Part shown: in pieces, positions 24,601 to 34,760 of the stretch | Layout of the letters: each line of letters starts with the position of its first letter | Numbering within the stretch: position 1 is the first letter of the stretch | Source: Lepidonotus clava | Taxonomy: Eukaryota > Annelida > Polychaeta > Phyllodocida > Polynoidae | DNA length: 64,000 nt | Direction: 5' to 3' | Assembly: GCA_936440205.1 (NCBI GenBank) | Contig: OW387148.1 | Coordinates: 868,001 to 932,000 of the forward strand | Notes under the pieces: generated by a model | What the model was told of the DNA's origin: nothing | Database searches by the model: none | Seen by the model: only the letters and a program-made list of their open reading frames with translations | Program-made: the position numbers and the translations under genes

Positions 24601-25943
24601 CAATATTACAAATCCTGCAGTTTGTTTGATTTTCCTTTCACTGTGACCTTTCAGGGTAAAGATGTACCAGGCCCAGTTGGCCGAGAGAGACGCCATGATC
24701 ACAGTGCTGCAGAAACACAACTCGCTGAGCCGGGCGAGCAGCGTCTCCAGTCTGCTGTACTCCCCACTCCATTCCCCGCGGCCCTCCCTCGCCTCCTCCC
24801 TCACCTCCTCCCTCACCTCCTCTTCTCTCACCTCCTCCCTCACATCATCGCTTACATCGTCCGCCATGTCATCGTCTTCATCGTCAGCTCCGGTGTCTTC
24901 GCCGCCCTCGGGCGCGTCGAGCCGGCAGAACAGTCAGATCGATACATCGTCTTTGTATCGGGAAGCGAGGCAGGCCCTGCATAACAAATCCAGTGAGTAG
25001 GCCTTCGTAGCATACACAGGCCTTAAAGTGGGACCTTGTTTTAGTATGCCTGATGGAATGTGAATTTCAAATTATATAGAATGAATCCAAAATATTGTTT
25101 GTTTAGTACTTAGTTATTAGTAGCAACTATTTATGAATCAATCACTGGATCTTGATTTTTTAGTTTCATTTTGAACATGAAAAAGTTTGTTTTTGGTCTC
25201 TCTTTTGTATCGCGTTCGGTTCTTTGTTTTAAGAGTACAACTTTTACGAAAACCTTTTTTTAAGACCCCGTTTTTACACAAGTTTGCTTTCCAAATGCCA
25301 GAGAAAACTTTTCAAAAAATTGTAAAGACTACTCAGTTGCAATGAATCTATCTTTGTTTGTATGTGCTGTACTGTGTAGATTCACTGAACGTTTTTACTT
25401 TAACATTACTTTACAGATAGCACTGGCAGCGCGGGCCTAAATAACACAGGTAGTCCCAGTAGTGAAAAAGACCAAGAGGCCAAAATTAAAGAGTTGAAAC
25501 AGAGGCTTGCCGCACAGGTAAGAAGTTTCCAATCGAGTATCTATCGAGAGGGTCAGTGAGTTCTAAGTAGTGTAGAATTGTCTGTCGTTGTTACTTCATC
25601 TACATATACCTCTGTATCAAGGTCTCAAACAATCAATTCTATCAAAAAAAGTATAGAACCATCTCGTCCTAATTCTTGCAGTCAGTCAGAAGTGACAGCC
25701 CGAAGTGACATAGGCTGAGTACACATCTTACAGGCACTGAGGGAGGTGAAACGTATCCTCAGTCAGCGAACCGTAGGCTCCCTTTTCACGAGTGCTACAT
25801 TTTCCATTAATGCAACAAATCTCGTTGATGGAGGTCATTCATAAACCCTATTCATATAAAATACTTTCTCCTTCCAGGCAAAACTTTTCCAGACTCTTCA
25901 GCTTGGTCCAGACCAACTGTCGAAGTGCCTCTGGCAGGTATGA
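15322..25943 (+). CDS. Angiomotin-family scaffold (host gene; 14 exons seen, 5' end incomplete)
   Basis: Angiomotins link actin and cell junctions to Hippo signalling: PPxY motifs in the N-terminal half bind YAP/TAZ-type WW domains, the coiled-coil AMOT domain binds membranes and polarity proteins, and the C-terminus is a PDZ ligand. Here an exon carrying a PPPY motif is followed by a long Ser/Thr/Pro-rich exon and eleven exons with the AMOT coiled coil. RATQMVERLSEENRHLRLEL compares with the human [20 protein letters not shown], as recalled from the family. Every splice phase agrees across the fourteen exons. The N-terminal exons with the start codon were not identified and may lie in the first 15 kb or outside the window. 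Exon coordinates are in separate entries. Confidence 0.93.
15850..16342 (+). mobile_element. 5'-truncated LINE 3' end in angiomotin intron
   Basis: The 69-residue frame at 15873-16082 contains YAKNLWNSLPTELR followed by a FKS...LL tail. This matches the very common C-terminal end of non-LTR retrotransposon ORF2 (the LWNSLP...FK...L pattern of CR1/Rex/Jockey-like LINEs). It is followed by about 240 bp of 3' UTR ending GGGTAAATAAAATTG and a 20-base poly-A (16323-16342). Only the 3' end is present, as expected from aborted reverse transcription. It is in sense orientation with the host gene. No clear target-site duplication was found, and the 5' limit is an estimate. Confidence 0.75.
16872..18342 (+). 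CDS. Angiomotin large Ser/Thr/Pro/Ala-rich exon
   Basis: The acceptor is GTGCTGCAG and the donor GTAAGT; it enters in phase 1 and leaves in phase 2. About 490 residues of low-complexity linker begin YRQSYSGSETSTDLSLSST and continue with Ser, Thr, Ala and Pro runs. It corresponds in position to the variable, disordered region between the PPxY motifs and the AMOT coiled coil. STGPRTPSPQPTN near its end is a typical proline-directed phosphorylation context. The high GC content produces many overlapping open frames on both strands, which are not treated as genes. Confidence 0.88.
18808..18949 (+). CDS. Angiomotin exon, start of AMOT coiled coil
   Basis: The acceptor is TTGTTAG and the donor GTAAAC; it enters in phase 2 and leaves in phase 0. 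It encodes the most diagnostic block, AIATRATQMVERLSEENRHL then ELEGYCRKVTKLQK, which aligns without gaps to the human AMOT/AMOTL coiled-coil start. Confidence 0.93.
19308..19452 (+). CDS. Angiomotin coiled-coil exon
   Basis: The acceptor is TATTACAG and the donor GTGGGA; it enters in phase 0 and leaves in phase 1. The translation FEIEIQKVHDSYEALVKQSQ followed by RRESLEKIMRFKLEAEVRKL matches the human order ETEIQRV...YENLVK...REALEKAMRNKLEGEIR. Confidence 0.93.
19985..20025 (+). CDS. Angiomotin 41-base coiled-coil exon
   Basis: A 41-base exon between TTTTTCAG and GTGAGG; it enters in phase 1 and leaves in phase 0. It encodes DQLNKALSQLEQKQ. Supported by exact phase agreement with both neighbours and by coiled-coil heptads. 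Confidence 0.85.
20404..20482 (+). CDS. Angiomotin coiled-coil exon
   Basis: The acceptor is TTACAACAG and the donor GTAAGT; it enters in phase 0 and leaves in phase 1. It encodes VYDLSDSELKKEIHKKDSMI then SKLISQ. It matches the human segment ending in TISQLFAKNKE by position. Confidence 0.87.
21233..21378 (+). CDS. Angiomotin coiled-coil exon
   Basis: The acceptor is TGACTCAG and the donor GTAAGC; it enters in phase 1 and leaves in phase 0. ELNAAKERLEIEIAAQRSTL...QRAHIDVLNNAICNAQSQSL compares with the human [20 protein letters not shown] and IEIRDQALSNAQ, so the alignment to the AMOT domain is clear. Confidence 0.92.
21728..21883 (+). CDS. Angiomotin coiled-coil exon
   Basis: The acceptor is GGCTGCAG and the donor GTACGG; phase 0 on both sides (52 codons). 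VTELQRAVGGLQVAADKKDS then LHQRLLAKLEEEITNLQ matches the human [20 protein letters not shown]...LERELESLRIQQ block. Confidence 0.9.
22350..22493 (+). CDS. Angiomotin exon with LREKEERIL-type motif
   Basis: The acceptor is TTTTGCAG and the donor GTACGC; phase 0 on both sides (48 codons). A Ser/Asp-rich first half (SDTDEGISSDSEP) leads into SLIQSLRKKEQRILQLEVDI, equivalent to the human LMELLREKEERILALEADM. Confidence 0.92.
23376..23443 (+). CDS. Angiomotin exon, KYLEE/RxxA block
   Basis: The acceptor is TGCTTTAG and the donor GTAAGT; it enters in phase 0 and leaves in phase 2. LEERYLEEHALRQLAVDAAS compares with the human [20 protein letters not shown], a diagnostic angiomotin block. Confidence 0.92.
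23831..23965 (+). CDS. Angiomotin exon, late coiled coil
   Basis: The acceptor is TTCACAAAG and the donor GTAAGT; it enters in phase 2 and leaves in phase 2. DARIAALEQNSTETGKIIAE and LYQANRKVAELEA match the human segment DTTVISHSPNTS...MANKRCLDME. Confidence 0.9.
24655..24992 (+). CDS. Angiomotin exon, end of AMOT domain plus Ser-rich linker
   Basis: The acceptor is CCTTTCAG and the donor GTGAGT; it enters in phase 2 and leaves in phase 1. YQAQLAERDAMITVLQKHNS compares with the human IEKDAMIKVLQQRS. It then runs into a Ser/Thr/Leu repeat built on SSLT and a Ser run coded by an imperfect CTCCCTCAC repeat, so this stretch may vary in length between alleles. Confidence 0.9.
25417..25517 (+). 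CDS. Angiomotin penultimate-region exon
   Basis: The acceptor is TTTACAG and the donor GTAAGA; it enters in phase 1 and leaves in phase 0. Encodes STGSAGLNNTGSPSSEKDQE then AKIKELKQRLAAQ, a linker plus a short coiled coil. Confidence 0.8.
25734..25772 (+). CDS. Possible 39-base cassette exon of angiomotin
   Basis: Between CATCTTACAG and GTAGGC lie 39 bases encoding ALREVKRILSQRT, phase 0 on both sides. It would extend the preceding coiled coil in frame. If the weak GTAGGC donor is not used, the frame continues to a stop at 25842-25844, giving an alternative C-terminus. It is supported only by splice signals and frame. Confidence 0.4.
25878..25943 (+). CDS. Angiomotin C-terminal exon with PDZ-ligand-like end
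   Basis: The acceptor is CTTCCAG, phase 0, with a stop TGA at 25941-25943. It encodes AKLFQTLQLGPDQLSKCLWQ plus Val. The final WQV fits a class II PDZ ligand (hydrophobic-x-hydrophobic), as does the EYLI end of vertebrate angiomotins. CAG|GTATGA at 25938 could instead act as a splice donor to a further exon, which would remove this C-terminus. No such exon was recognised. Confidence 0.65.
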   Translation, partial: AKLFQTLQLGPDQLSKCLWQV

Positions 25944-27760
25944 CGTCACGGCGCATGGCAGAGCCGCGTGCAGCCGGGACCGGCCCGGGACTTCCTCGTA
26001 CGACGACAACCCCCAGTGACCTCACCAAGCCTTCCCTCACTGGGCGCGTCTTCATTTCTCACCCCATCGCCCCAGCATCGAATAAGCAGTGGCGAACCAA
26101 TTGATCGATGGACCGAAACGCGTCACTTCAACAGAAGGAACCAGTCTGAACATGGTGGAACTAAGTGGTTGCAAACCAGTTCAGATCAGTTCAAATTCGG
26201 TACAGACTGGTTCTTTCTTGGAATGGTAGTCATATGGGACTATCTTCCGCTTCTTTTTTGGATTGTTCTTTTAGTAGAGGGATTGTTGCGTAGGAAGACC
26301 AATTGACAAACATCTCCTAACACGCCCATACTTAGTAGATAGAACATGAGTATTTTATTCTCCTCCTGTCAAGTCAGTAGTTGATAGAGGAATGTATTTC
26401 TGTGCCATGAATCTCTGTCAGGTGCTAGGTTTATTATTATAAACCAAAAACTCGTTTTGTCTTCTTTTTTTTGCCCCCTCAAATTTACCGTTCACAATTG
26501 TCGAATGATGCCTTTACACAACAATCCCGACCCCTGTTCCCTGACCTGCTATCAATGTTTGTTCAATATGTGCTTGAATCTCAAACTGTGCTACATTAGG
26601 CTGAGATTAGTGGCTTAAGGGAGAGTCACCCCAGAACAAAACCCACGCCACAAAGATTGGAAACAGTATTGTAACCAAATAGATTTCAACCAAGTTAGTT
26701 CACAAAACGTGAAAACATTGTTATCCTCATGCAAAACAGTATTCGTATTTTAACTTATTTTTCATATATGATTTAAAAGACCAAAGTCTTTTTGATATTA
26801 TTTTATTGCAAATATGTTTTTGTTTTCCAAGAAATCCATGCTGAGAATTCCACTTTCCATAATGCTAATGGAAATGAATGGTGCTACACAATGCCAGCTT
26901 TTTTTCCTAAAGCTGCCGCAAAAAAAACTTACTAGTCAAAGCCTCGGGAACGCACCTCGCTATCCCAGTAGGGCTTGTAGGTTCAACTGTGTTTTTGTAT
27001 CACTGCAGTCATGTAATGTTTCACATTGATTCAAAGAAAACATCTTTGACAGAAATTATAAATCATTGTCCCAAGAGTGAATTGTGCTTAGCAAGTGTAA
27101 GATCTGTGTACAGAAAATGTCGGTTTCAGATACTCAATGTACGACATCCCAACGGCATGGCTATTAGATCAACAACTGAATGTGACTCAAGTATGTGACT
27201 CCCACGGAGTCTACACGTACTAACTTACCCGATTCTGACCTGTACGACCACAAAGCGAAAGAACTTTACCAGACCGGCACCCGTATTGATGGGGATAACC
27301 TACCCAACATACAGTCGTGTTGAAGAGTTATCGGTGACATGCGTCATCTACATGTTCCTTTTCAGTCATGTAACTCGTTTTCATACCCTCTTCATGAGAT
27401 CAACTAAATGAGAGCGGTCTGGTAAGTTAAATATTAAAACTGATTATCACCTTGAATTATCGACCCAAGGTAAGAAAGTGTAAATTGTGAAGTACATCTA
27501 TTTTGATAAGATTTTATTTTTAAAGGACACTTTTACCTATTGTATTGTGTATTTATATTTACTGGAATATTTTCTGTGTAAAAAAAAGGTACAATTTGTT
27601 TTTAAAAAATGAAGTAAACCTCAAAAAAGAAAAAGAATACTCAAGTCAGACAGACAGACTGCGCAGTCTGAAACAAGAACAGAAACTTTCGTTCCGGGCT
27701 ATTCTACGTCTACATGAATACGACTGGCCAGCCTAAATAAACCAGCCAATGGCAACCCTA
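25944..27760. other. Angiomotin 3' UTR or downstream sequence
   Basis: AT-rich sequence without a recognised gene. It probably begins with the 3' UTR. The GC-rich first 150 bases can be read as a basic, Pro/Thr-rich frame, but no homologue was recognised. Confidence 0.4.
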
Positions 27761-27959
27761 CTTTCACATACCTATTTATTAGAAGCAAGGCTGCCATTGG
27801 CTCTTTGTAGATGGAAGATAGCCCGGTGATGACCCATATATTATACTCTCCTATATCGGTGTCCCGTGTTGTTCAGCAAAGACAGATGCAGATATTCGTA
27901 CTCCAAGTGGCTGTATATAATGTGTGCTGCACACCACACCTCGTGCAAGGAACCACATG

Positions 27960-28150
27960 ATAAAGCAGTGCCTGTGATTGGTTGAGCAGCAATCACATGG
28001 TTTGTTGTGTGATTGGTTAACAGGCAATCAGGTGGAGTCTTACAACAAAGACAGCTGTCAAACAGCTATGTGAGGCCCTACCTGATTGGTTAACAGAGGT
28101 TTGTGTGACCTGTCCCCTGATTGGTTCACAACCAGTCATGTGACAGGTCA
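27960..28150 (+). repeat. Loose repeat around TGATTGGTT
   Basis: The phrase TGATTGGTT(A/G/C) recurs about five times, with CAATCA..GTG between copies, giving an irregular repeat of about 45-60 bp. Each phrase holds an inverted CCAAT core. It is probably a degenerate satellite; a promoter role is unsupported. Confidence 0.4.
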
Positions 28151-30250
28151 TGTAGCGCAAGATGGTTGTCCATTGTTGAGGCAGCGTGATCATCTGAGTG
28201 AACCTGGGAGGTGAACGGTTCGACAAAAAGTGATGCCTTCAATCAGTGAGTGAGGACTTGAAGGGTAGATGGACTCCTACCATAAAATGGTGGTCTCCAA
28301 TCTGCCTGCTGATATTGACAAACCAAGGCCTCACCTTCAGATCAACACACATGCATGTATTTATTCTCACCTTAGGTTATTTCATTCAGTGTTGCTCTGT
28401 AGCTTGCCAATCATCTTGATGCATCCAGTAATATGCAAACATACCAGTACCCATCAACAAAAACACAACCAACATGAAACAACGATACTAAAAACACATC
28501 CACACACATACACACAACACAGAAAACTATCATGCAGACATCTCACATTTCTAGTGGACCAATGGCGATGGCCAGTGTAGTAGGCCAGGGAGGGCAGAGG
28601 CATGTGTGTTTGGTCTGAAGATGGGCCTTCAACCCAAGGTTACAAAACAAATATACCCAAAAGTGTCTTATCCCCAAATGATGTAAATGATACAAGCGAC
28701 ACCATTTGTCACAAAAACAGAACAGCGGACAATACTTGTACCCTGGACCAATTATCTCTGGTGGAGAGCTATTTGCTGGAACCCAAAGGGCTCCCAGTGA
28801 ATAACTTTCCATGGGAAGTTTCCAACTTATCGGTGCAAGCAGGTGAAGTCTTAACCCCTTCACTGTGACATTGTCGTACATCAAATCGATCCCAGTCCCA
28901 AAAGAAAACTGAATCCGGACGGCCATCTTCTCCAGAGACAGTTACAACTGACTACCTGAAGGGTGCAAAACCTGTCAGATTGTGATAGGTTTTGCTCCCT
29001 AGAACACTGAGGTAATGCCATGACAGACTTAAAAGTCGCAGTGACATGACCGATTGATTTACGACTTGGCTGTCCATGCAAATAGTTACCCCAAGGGAAT
29101 CGCTGTACATGTAGAGCACGAGCTTAGAGACGGTGGTAACGTTGGGCACTGCGGTCAGTGAGTGTGGTCCCATCCTGGGTGGGCTGCAGCAGGCACATAC
29201 CCTGCCTGATGGCAGAGGCCCATGTAGTGTGAAGGGTATAACATCGTTTTGTAAGGTATACAAACCAACCCTCTGACTGATGTACCGCCTACATGGCCAG
29301 CTCGATTCTGAAGCATAATAAAATGTCACTCTGTGTAAACTGTCTTCTTTGTTGATTCCTTACCATTAATAAACATATCTTCCATTGTATGCTACCTGAT
29401 GGCAAAATCCACAATCGTTAAGTATCAATTCCACTAAAGAATATTAGAATTCACCCTACCACGGTTAGCCAGTAATGCTATTTTCCCTACCGCCCCTGTG
29501 GCATTAAACTAGTTGAAAAGCTTTACCTTGTGCAGTCTGGTAAAAGAACCCTGAAGGGTTGGCCGGACGTTAAACTAATCCCACAAACAAACAATCCCTA
29601 CTTTTGTAGGATTTCCTACTTTTTGGTGATTTTGGGGCACAACCAAGTTTTCTTACATATCTGTAAAATCTGTTTTAGATTATTTTCATGTTAGTTTCAA
29701 GCCAATCAAATAAAAACTCTGTGTCAGATCTCTATACATCCTAGTTGCTTCTAGAAAAAAAAGTTGGAAAAATGTTTTCCTATTTGTTCATCAGTCTAGG
29801 GTGGCATCTCTGTTAGCTGATTTATAGTATTTTGAGCACCTGCAAGCTAATTTTGGCCAATTTTTGTCAACCAAACCCCTGAGAAAAGTATTGAAAATTG
29901 ATAATTAATTGTGATTTTTTCACCTATAATGAATGGATTTTCAAATAACTTGGAAAATATGTAATGTACATGGATACAAGTTTTAAGAAAAATCATCATA
30001 CGCTCAAAGTATACCTAAAAAAAGTTTTTGTCACAGGCTTGTCTGTTATTCTGAGCAGGGTTAAACGGTACAAAGGTCATCAAGGTTATGCCCAGATATG
30101 GAGTTGGCCTGAGTGTACCATTGGTTTCAATGAGAGGTGACCTCAAAGTTGACCTCAGAACACATTACTTCCTGTTTACCAGAATTGTGAAGGTCCCTTT
30201 TATATTTTAGTTTTACCTAAGTACTAGTGATTACAGTTTGCCTAGTGTAA
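28151..30250. other. Non-coding, with a SINE-tail-like end at about 29550-29597
   Basis: No gene is supported; the open frames at 28.5-29.3 kb show no recognisable family. GGCCGGACGTTAAAC followed by a CAAACAAACAA tail at about 29565-29597 resembles the tail of widespread invertebrate SINEs, but the head was not identified. Confidence 0.35.
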
Positions 30251-30261
30251 GTTGGCCAACT

Positions 30262-31920
30262 TAGTCACGGGGTAGTCAGCGATTAGTTACGGGTAAGTCA
30301 ATGGTTAGTCAATTGGTCAAGGGTTAGTCAATTGGAAGTCGATGGTTAGTCACGAGTTAGTCAGTGGTTAGTCATGGTAAGTCAATTCTTAGTCGATGGT
30401 AAGTGAATGGTTAGTCACAGGTTAATCAATGGTTTGTTGATGGTAATTCAATGGTTAGTCATGGGTTAGTTGATAGTCGATGGTTAGTCTATGGTTAATC
30501 ACGAGTTAGTCAAGGGTTGGTCAATGGTTAGTCATGAGTTACTCAATGGTAAGTCAATGGTTAGTCAGTTTTAAATAGATGGTAAGTGAATGGTTACTCA
30601 TTGGTTAGTCGATAGTCACAAGTTAGTCAGTGGTTAGTCACAGGTTAGTCAATGGTTAGTTTATGGTAAGTCAATGGTTAGTCATGGGTTAGTCGATAGT
30701 CACGAGTTGGTCAATGGTTAGTCACAGGTTAGTCAATGGTCAGTTGATGGTAAGTCAATGGTTAATCATTGGTTAGTCGATGGTCAGGCACGAGTTAGTC
30801 AATGGTTAATCAATGGTTAGTCACGAGTGACTCAATGGTTAGTCAATTTAGTCACAGGTAAGTCAATGGTTAGTCATGGGTTAGTCAATGGTAGGATGAG
30901 TCACTAGTTAGTCAATGGTAAGTCATGGTTAGTCAATTGTTAGTCGATGGTAAGTGAATGATTAGTCACAGGTTAGTCAATGGTTAGTCGATTTTAAGTA
31001 GATGGTAAGTCAATGGTTAGTTATTGGTTAGTCAATAGTCACTAGTTAGTCAATGGTTTGTCACAGGTTAGTAAATGGTTAGTTTATGGTTAGTCATGGG
31101 TTAGTCGATAGTCACGAGTTGGTCAATGGTTAGTCACAGGTTAGTCAATGGTTAGTTGATGGTAAGTCAATGGTTAATCATTGGTTAGTCGATGGTCAGG
31201 CACGAGTTAGTCAATGGTTAATCAATGGTTAGTCACGAGTTCCTCAATGATTAGTCAATTTAGTCATGGGTAAGTCAATGGTAGGGTTAGTCATGCGTTA
31301 GTCACTGCTTGTCAATGGTTAGTCAATGTTAGGCAATGGTTAGTGAATGATAAATCAATTGTTAGTCATGCATTAGTCAATGGCTAGTCACGGTTAGTCA
31401 ATAGTCGAAGGTAAGTCAATGGTTATTCAATGTTAGTCACGGGTTAGTCAATGGTTAGTCACAAGTTAGTCAATGGTTGTCACAAGTTAGTCAATGGTTA
31501 ATCACGGGTTAGTCAATGTTTGGTCAATGATTAGTCAATGGCAGGGCTAGTCATAGGTTAGTCACTGATTAGTCAATGGTTAGTCACGGATTAGGCAATG
31601 GTAAGTCAATTGTTTGTCATTGGTGAGTCAATGGTTAGTCGATGGTAAGTCAATGGTTAGTCAATAGCTAGTCATGACTTAGTCAATGGTTAGTCACAGT
31701 TAGTCAATGGTTAGTCACAAGTTAGTCAATGGTCAGTCAATGGTTAGTCATGGGTTAGTCAATGATTAGTCATGGTTAGTCACGGGTTAGTCTATGGTTA
31801 GTTAATGGTTAGTAATTGGTTAGTCAAGGGTTAGTCATGGGTTAGTATATGGTTAGTCAAGTGTTCGTTAATGATTAGTCAATGATTAGTCAATGGTAGG
31901 GTTAGTCACGGGTTAGGTCA
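30262..31920 (+). repeat. 1.66-kb minisatellite of TTAGTCAATGG units
   Basis: The stretch is almost entirely diverged 11-base units related to TTAGTCAATGG or TTAGTCACGGG, with variants such as TTAGTCGATGG. Higher-order units are visible: a block at about 30570-30860 is echoed at about 30980-31280. It is not a telomeric repeat (the G-run is missing) and not CRISPR (no spacers of constant length). It is degenerate enough to be old. Confidence 0.95.
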
Positions 31921-32337
31921 AGGAAGAAGTTCGATGTCATTTGGTGAAACAAAATTCTAAATTAAAGTTCATTAGAACTAAATTATAACAATTCGAATGT
32001 ACACCCTTTGATTTCGCTGCTCTCTTAAGATCGGGAAACTATACATATTAATGGTGATATTTTGTTCTGAATAACGATTGTTATATCTAGTGTCTTTTGG
32101 ACACCATCATCTGTTTCTATGAAAGATTGTATGGAATCCGATTGTTCACAAAGTTATTCAAATTTGAATATTCAATTTGAAAAGTAAACTTAGTACAGTA
32201 ATTATTAACATTGGATGACAGAAGAATGCTGACTCCATACAGCTATGCAAACAGTACAGTTCCTCCTCTAGTCACCAGGTGTCACAAGTAGCTATCCAAA
32301 CCCCTGAATCCCTAAGACTCAAATTGACCCAAATGTA
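31921..32337. other. Short non-coding flank
   Basis: About 400 bp of unremarkable AT-rich sequence between the minisatellite and the first palindrome of the Polinton side. It is probably host DNA. Confidence 0.4.
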
Positions 32338-32449
32338 AGTAGTAAAAATCGAGCTCGAGTTCGACCCCGGCCCGGTACCCGGGGGAATATTAGGAATCTG
32401 ATCCCGGGTACCGGGCCGGGGTCGAACTCAAGCTCGATTTATTACTACT
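32338..32449. repeat. Near-perfect palindrome at the left edge of the element
   Basis: The arms at 32338-32383 and 32403-32449 (46 and 47 bases) are near-perfect reverse complements, with a loop of about 19 bases. The centre is GC-rich (CCCCGGCCCGGTACCCGGG) and the ends are AT-rich (AGTAGTAAAAATCGAG). It could be a foldback or MITE-like insertion, or part of the element's terminal structure. Confidence 0.85.
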
Positions 32450-33514
32450 CGGAAAAGGTAGTGAAATTTAAAAATTAATGTAAAAAGTTTTACACCTAAT
32501 TATGCAGACCGATTGTACTACTACAACAATACTACTACTTTAGAGATTATTATAAAGTAGTACTTTATAATAATTATAATCTCTAGTGACGTAGTCACTT
32601 ACGTCAATACACCATTATATACGCTAGGTGGCGCAAATGTCTAATTGATCAATTAAGGTCAAGTAATTCACAAGATGTCGTCACAACTAATCGCGGAATA
32701 ACGTTGCACGTCAATTTAACAAAAGATGTTAACTAAAGAATCTTCAATTGAATTAAATATAAGAATGTAAAATAAACAACTTAAATATGCTTACGATACT
32801 ATTTTTTATAATCATAAATTTCAAAAGCACGTAAACATTCAGTTATTAAAACTACATTTTCAGGAACACCATTCCTACTCCAAATTACTTGAATGAAGCT
32901 CCTTACACATTATAATTTGTCATCCATTCACATTCAAACTAAGCGTTAATCCGATACACCCTCTCAGTTGTCAGTAGGCTAGAGGTAATTTTTGACAGAC
33001 TCGTGCTGGAAGTGTTGCAGGTCACCACTTGGTTGCCCTTTACACAACCCACGAGTCAATAAACAAACCAAAGTTAATAGATCCAAACGAACATTGACGA
33101 ATATTTCCTACTCGGTTACTAGTAGTTATATTCGTTAATTTGTCGCGACGATGAATATTTCCTACTCGGTTACTAATAGTATTAACACTTGACAGATATA
33201 TTCATCTTAATGGTATTATATCATCTTAATGGTATTATATATTCGTACATGTCAGATATCTGTCATCTCAATGGTATTATATTCGTATTATAATACATAT
33301 CTGGAACAGTATATATTCGTATTATATATTCATAGTATATTCATATTATATGTAAATAAATACCCAACAACAAAAATTGGTCATAATACATTTTATTATA
33401 TACATCTATCAATATATACATCTGACCAAGATCTCAGGTGTTACATACATCTCTAGATCTTTCCGGTGGTATGTTAATCTTAACAATATGTCACCTCAAA
33501 TTCATAACTTAAGT

Positions 33515-33680
33515 ACTAAGAATGTACAAAGTAAGTACTAAGAATGTACATTAACAATATGTCACCTCAAATTCATAACTTAAGTACTAAGAATGTACAA
33601 AGTAAGTACTAAGAATGTACAAAGTACTAAGAATGTACAAAGTACTAAGAATGTACAAAGTACTAAGAATGTACAAAGTA
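33515..33680. repeat. Short tandem repeat, 17-18 bp unit
   Basis: Repeated AAGTACTAAGAATGTACA units, some within a larger direct duplication of the preceding AACAATATGTCACCTCAAAT phrase. Confidence 0.85.
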
Positions 33681-34724
33681 GAAATACGAGTAATATCGCT
33701 AACAGTTACGAAACATCAGTAACAGCGATATTTAAAACAAAGTAATTAAAATAGTATGAAACATCAGTAACAGTGATATATATGTTCGAATTTGACAGCT
33801 ACTTTACTTTTCGTCTAACCATGTATTACGTTTTTCTTTTCATGAACGATTGTTAAGCACTTTAATAGCCAACACATTTTATAAAAGCACTTTAATAGCC
33901 AACACATTTTATAAAAGCAAGACACCATACATTTATCAATAAATTTAGCACTTTAATAACACTTTAATAAGCACTTTAATAGTACTTTAATATCACTTTT
34001 AGTATCAGCAAGTTTAACTTTAACAGAAAACAACATACAGACATTTTGACAACAAAATTTAAACGTCAACTTAAACTTTAAAAAAAGACACCGCACAGTA
34101 CAGACACCTTACAGACATTTGAAACCAAGTATTTGACACCAAGTATTTGACACCAAGTATTTGACACCAAGTATTTGACACCAAGTTTTCAACATAAAGT
34201 ATAATAGTAAAACTTGAAGACAGCATAGTAACATTTCATGTCATACAATTACTGTATGCACCATACAATAAGTAACATTACATACAATAGTGTGCAAAGA
34301 CAACATACAATAACAGACTATGCAAAGACATCATAAAGTAACAGTTATTTCTCGCTGTATCATAAAGTAACAGTTATTTCTCGCTGTATCACAAAGTATT
34401 TACGACAAAGAAATGTCACCAAATAAATAAGGTAACGAAAACAAGAAAAACAAAGTCAAATAAATTATCGAAAACAAAACAACGTCAACTTGATGTAGGC
34501 TACATCTTCATTCGTTGCAACTCACTTTCGCTAGACTAATTATCTTATAGTTTCCAACCAATTAAATAACTATTGGAATCTCTCAAGATAATATAACAAG
34601 CGAAAGGTTAACGAAATTAAACTGAATTATTATAGACAGCAGTACATTTCCTTGAATAGAATTGTAGACAGCAGTACACTTCCTTGAATAGATGTGCATC
34701 TCTCACAAAAAAAGTATACTAGGT

Positions 34725-34760
34725 CTGTTGGGTAATTGTTCTCATCAAATTACCCAACAG
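34725..34760. repeat. Perfect inverted repeat, 13-bp arms
   Basis: CTGTTGGGTAATT at 34725-34737 pairs exactly with AATTACCCAACAG at 34748-34760 across a 10-base loop. It lies in the non-coding left arm. Confidence 0.85.

Noticed and set aside
28543-29329. Possible genes on either strand
   Set aside because: Open frames of 66-127 residues have no recognisable motif, no clear splice sites and no family resemblance.
30262-31920. CRISPR-like or telomere-like array
   Set aside because: There are no constant-length unique spacers, the unit is about 11 bases throughout, and the sequence lacks the G-run of metazoan telomere repeats.
32338-32449. Polinton terminal inverted repeat
   Set aside because: Both arms lie together at the left edge. 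A terminal repeat should have its partner at the far end, which is not in the window, so this cannot be claimed.
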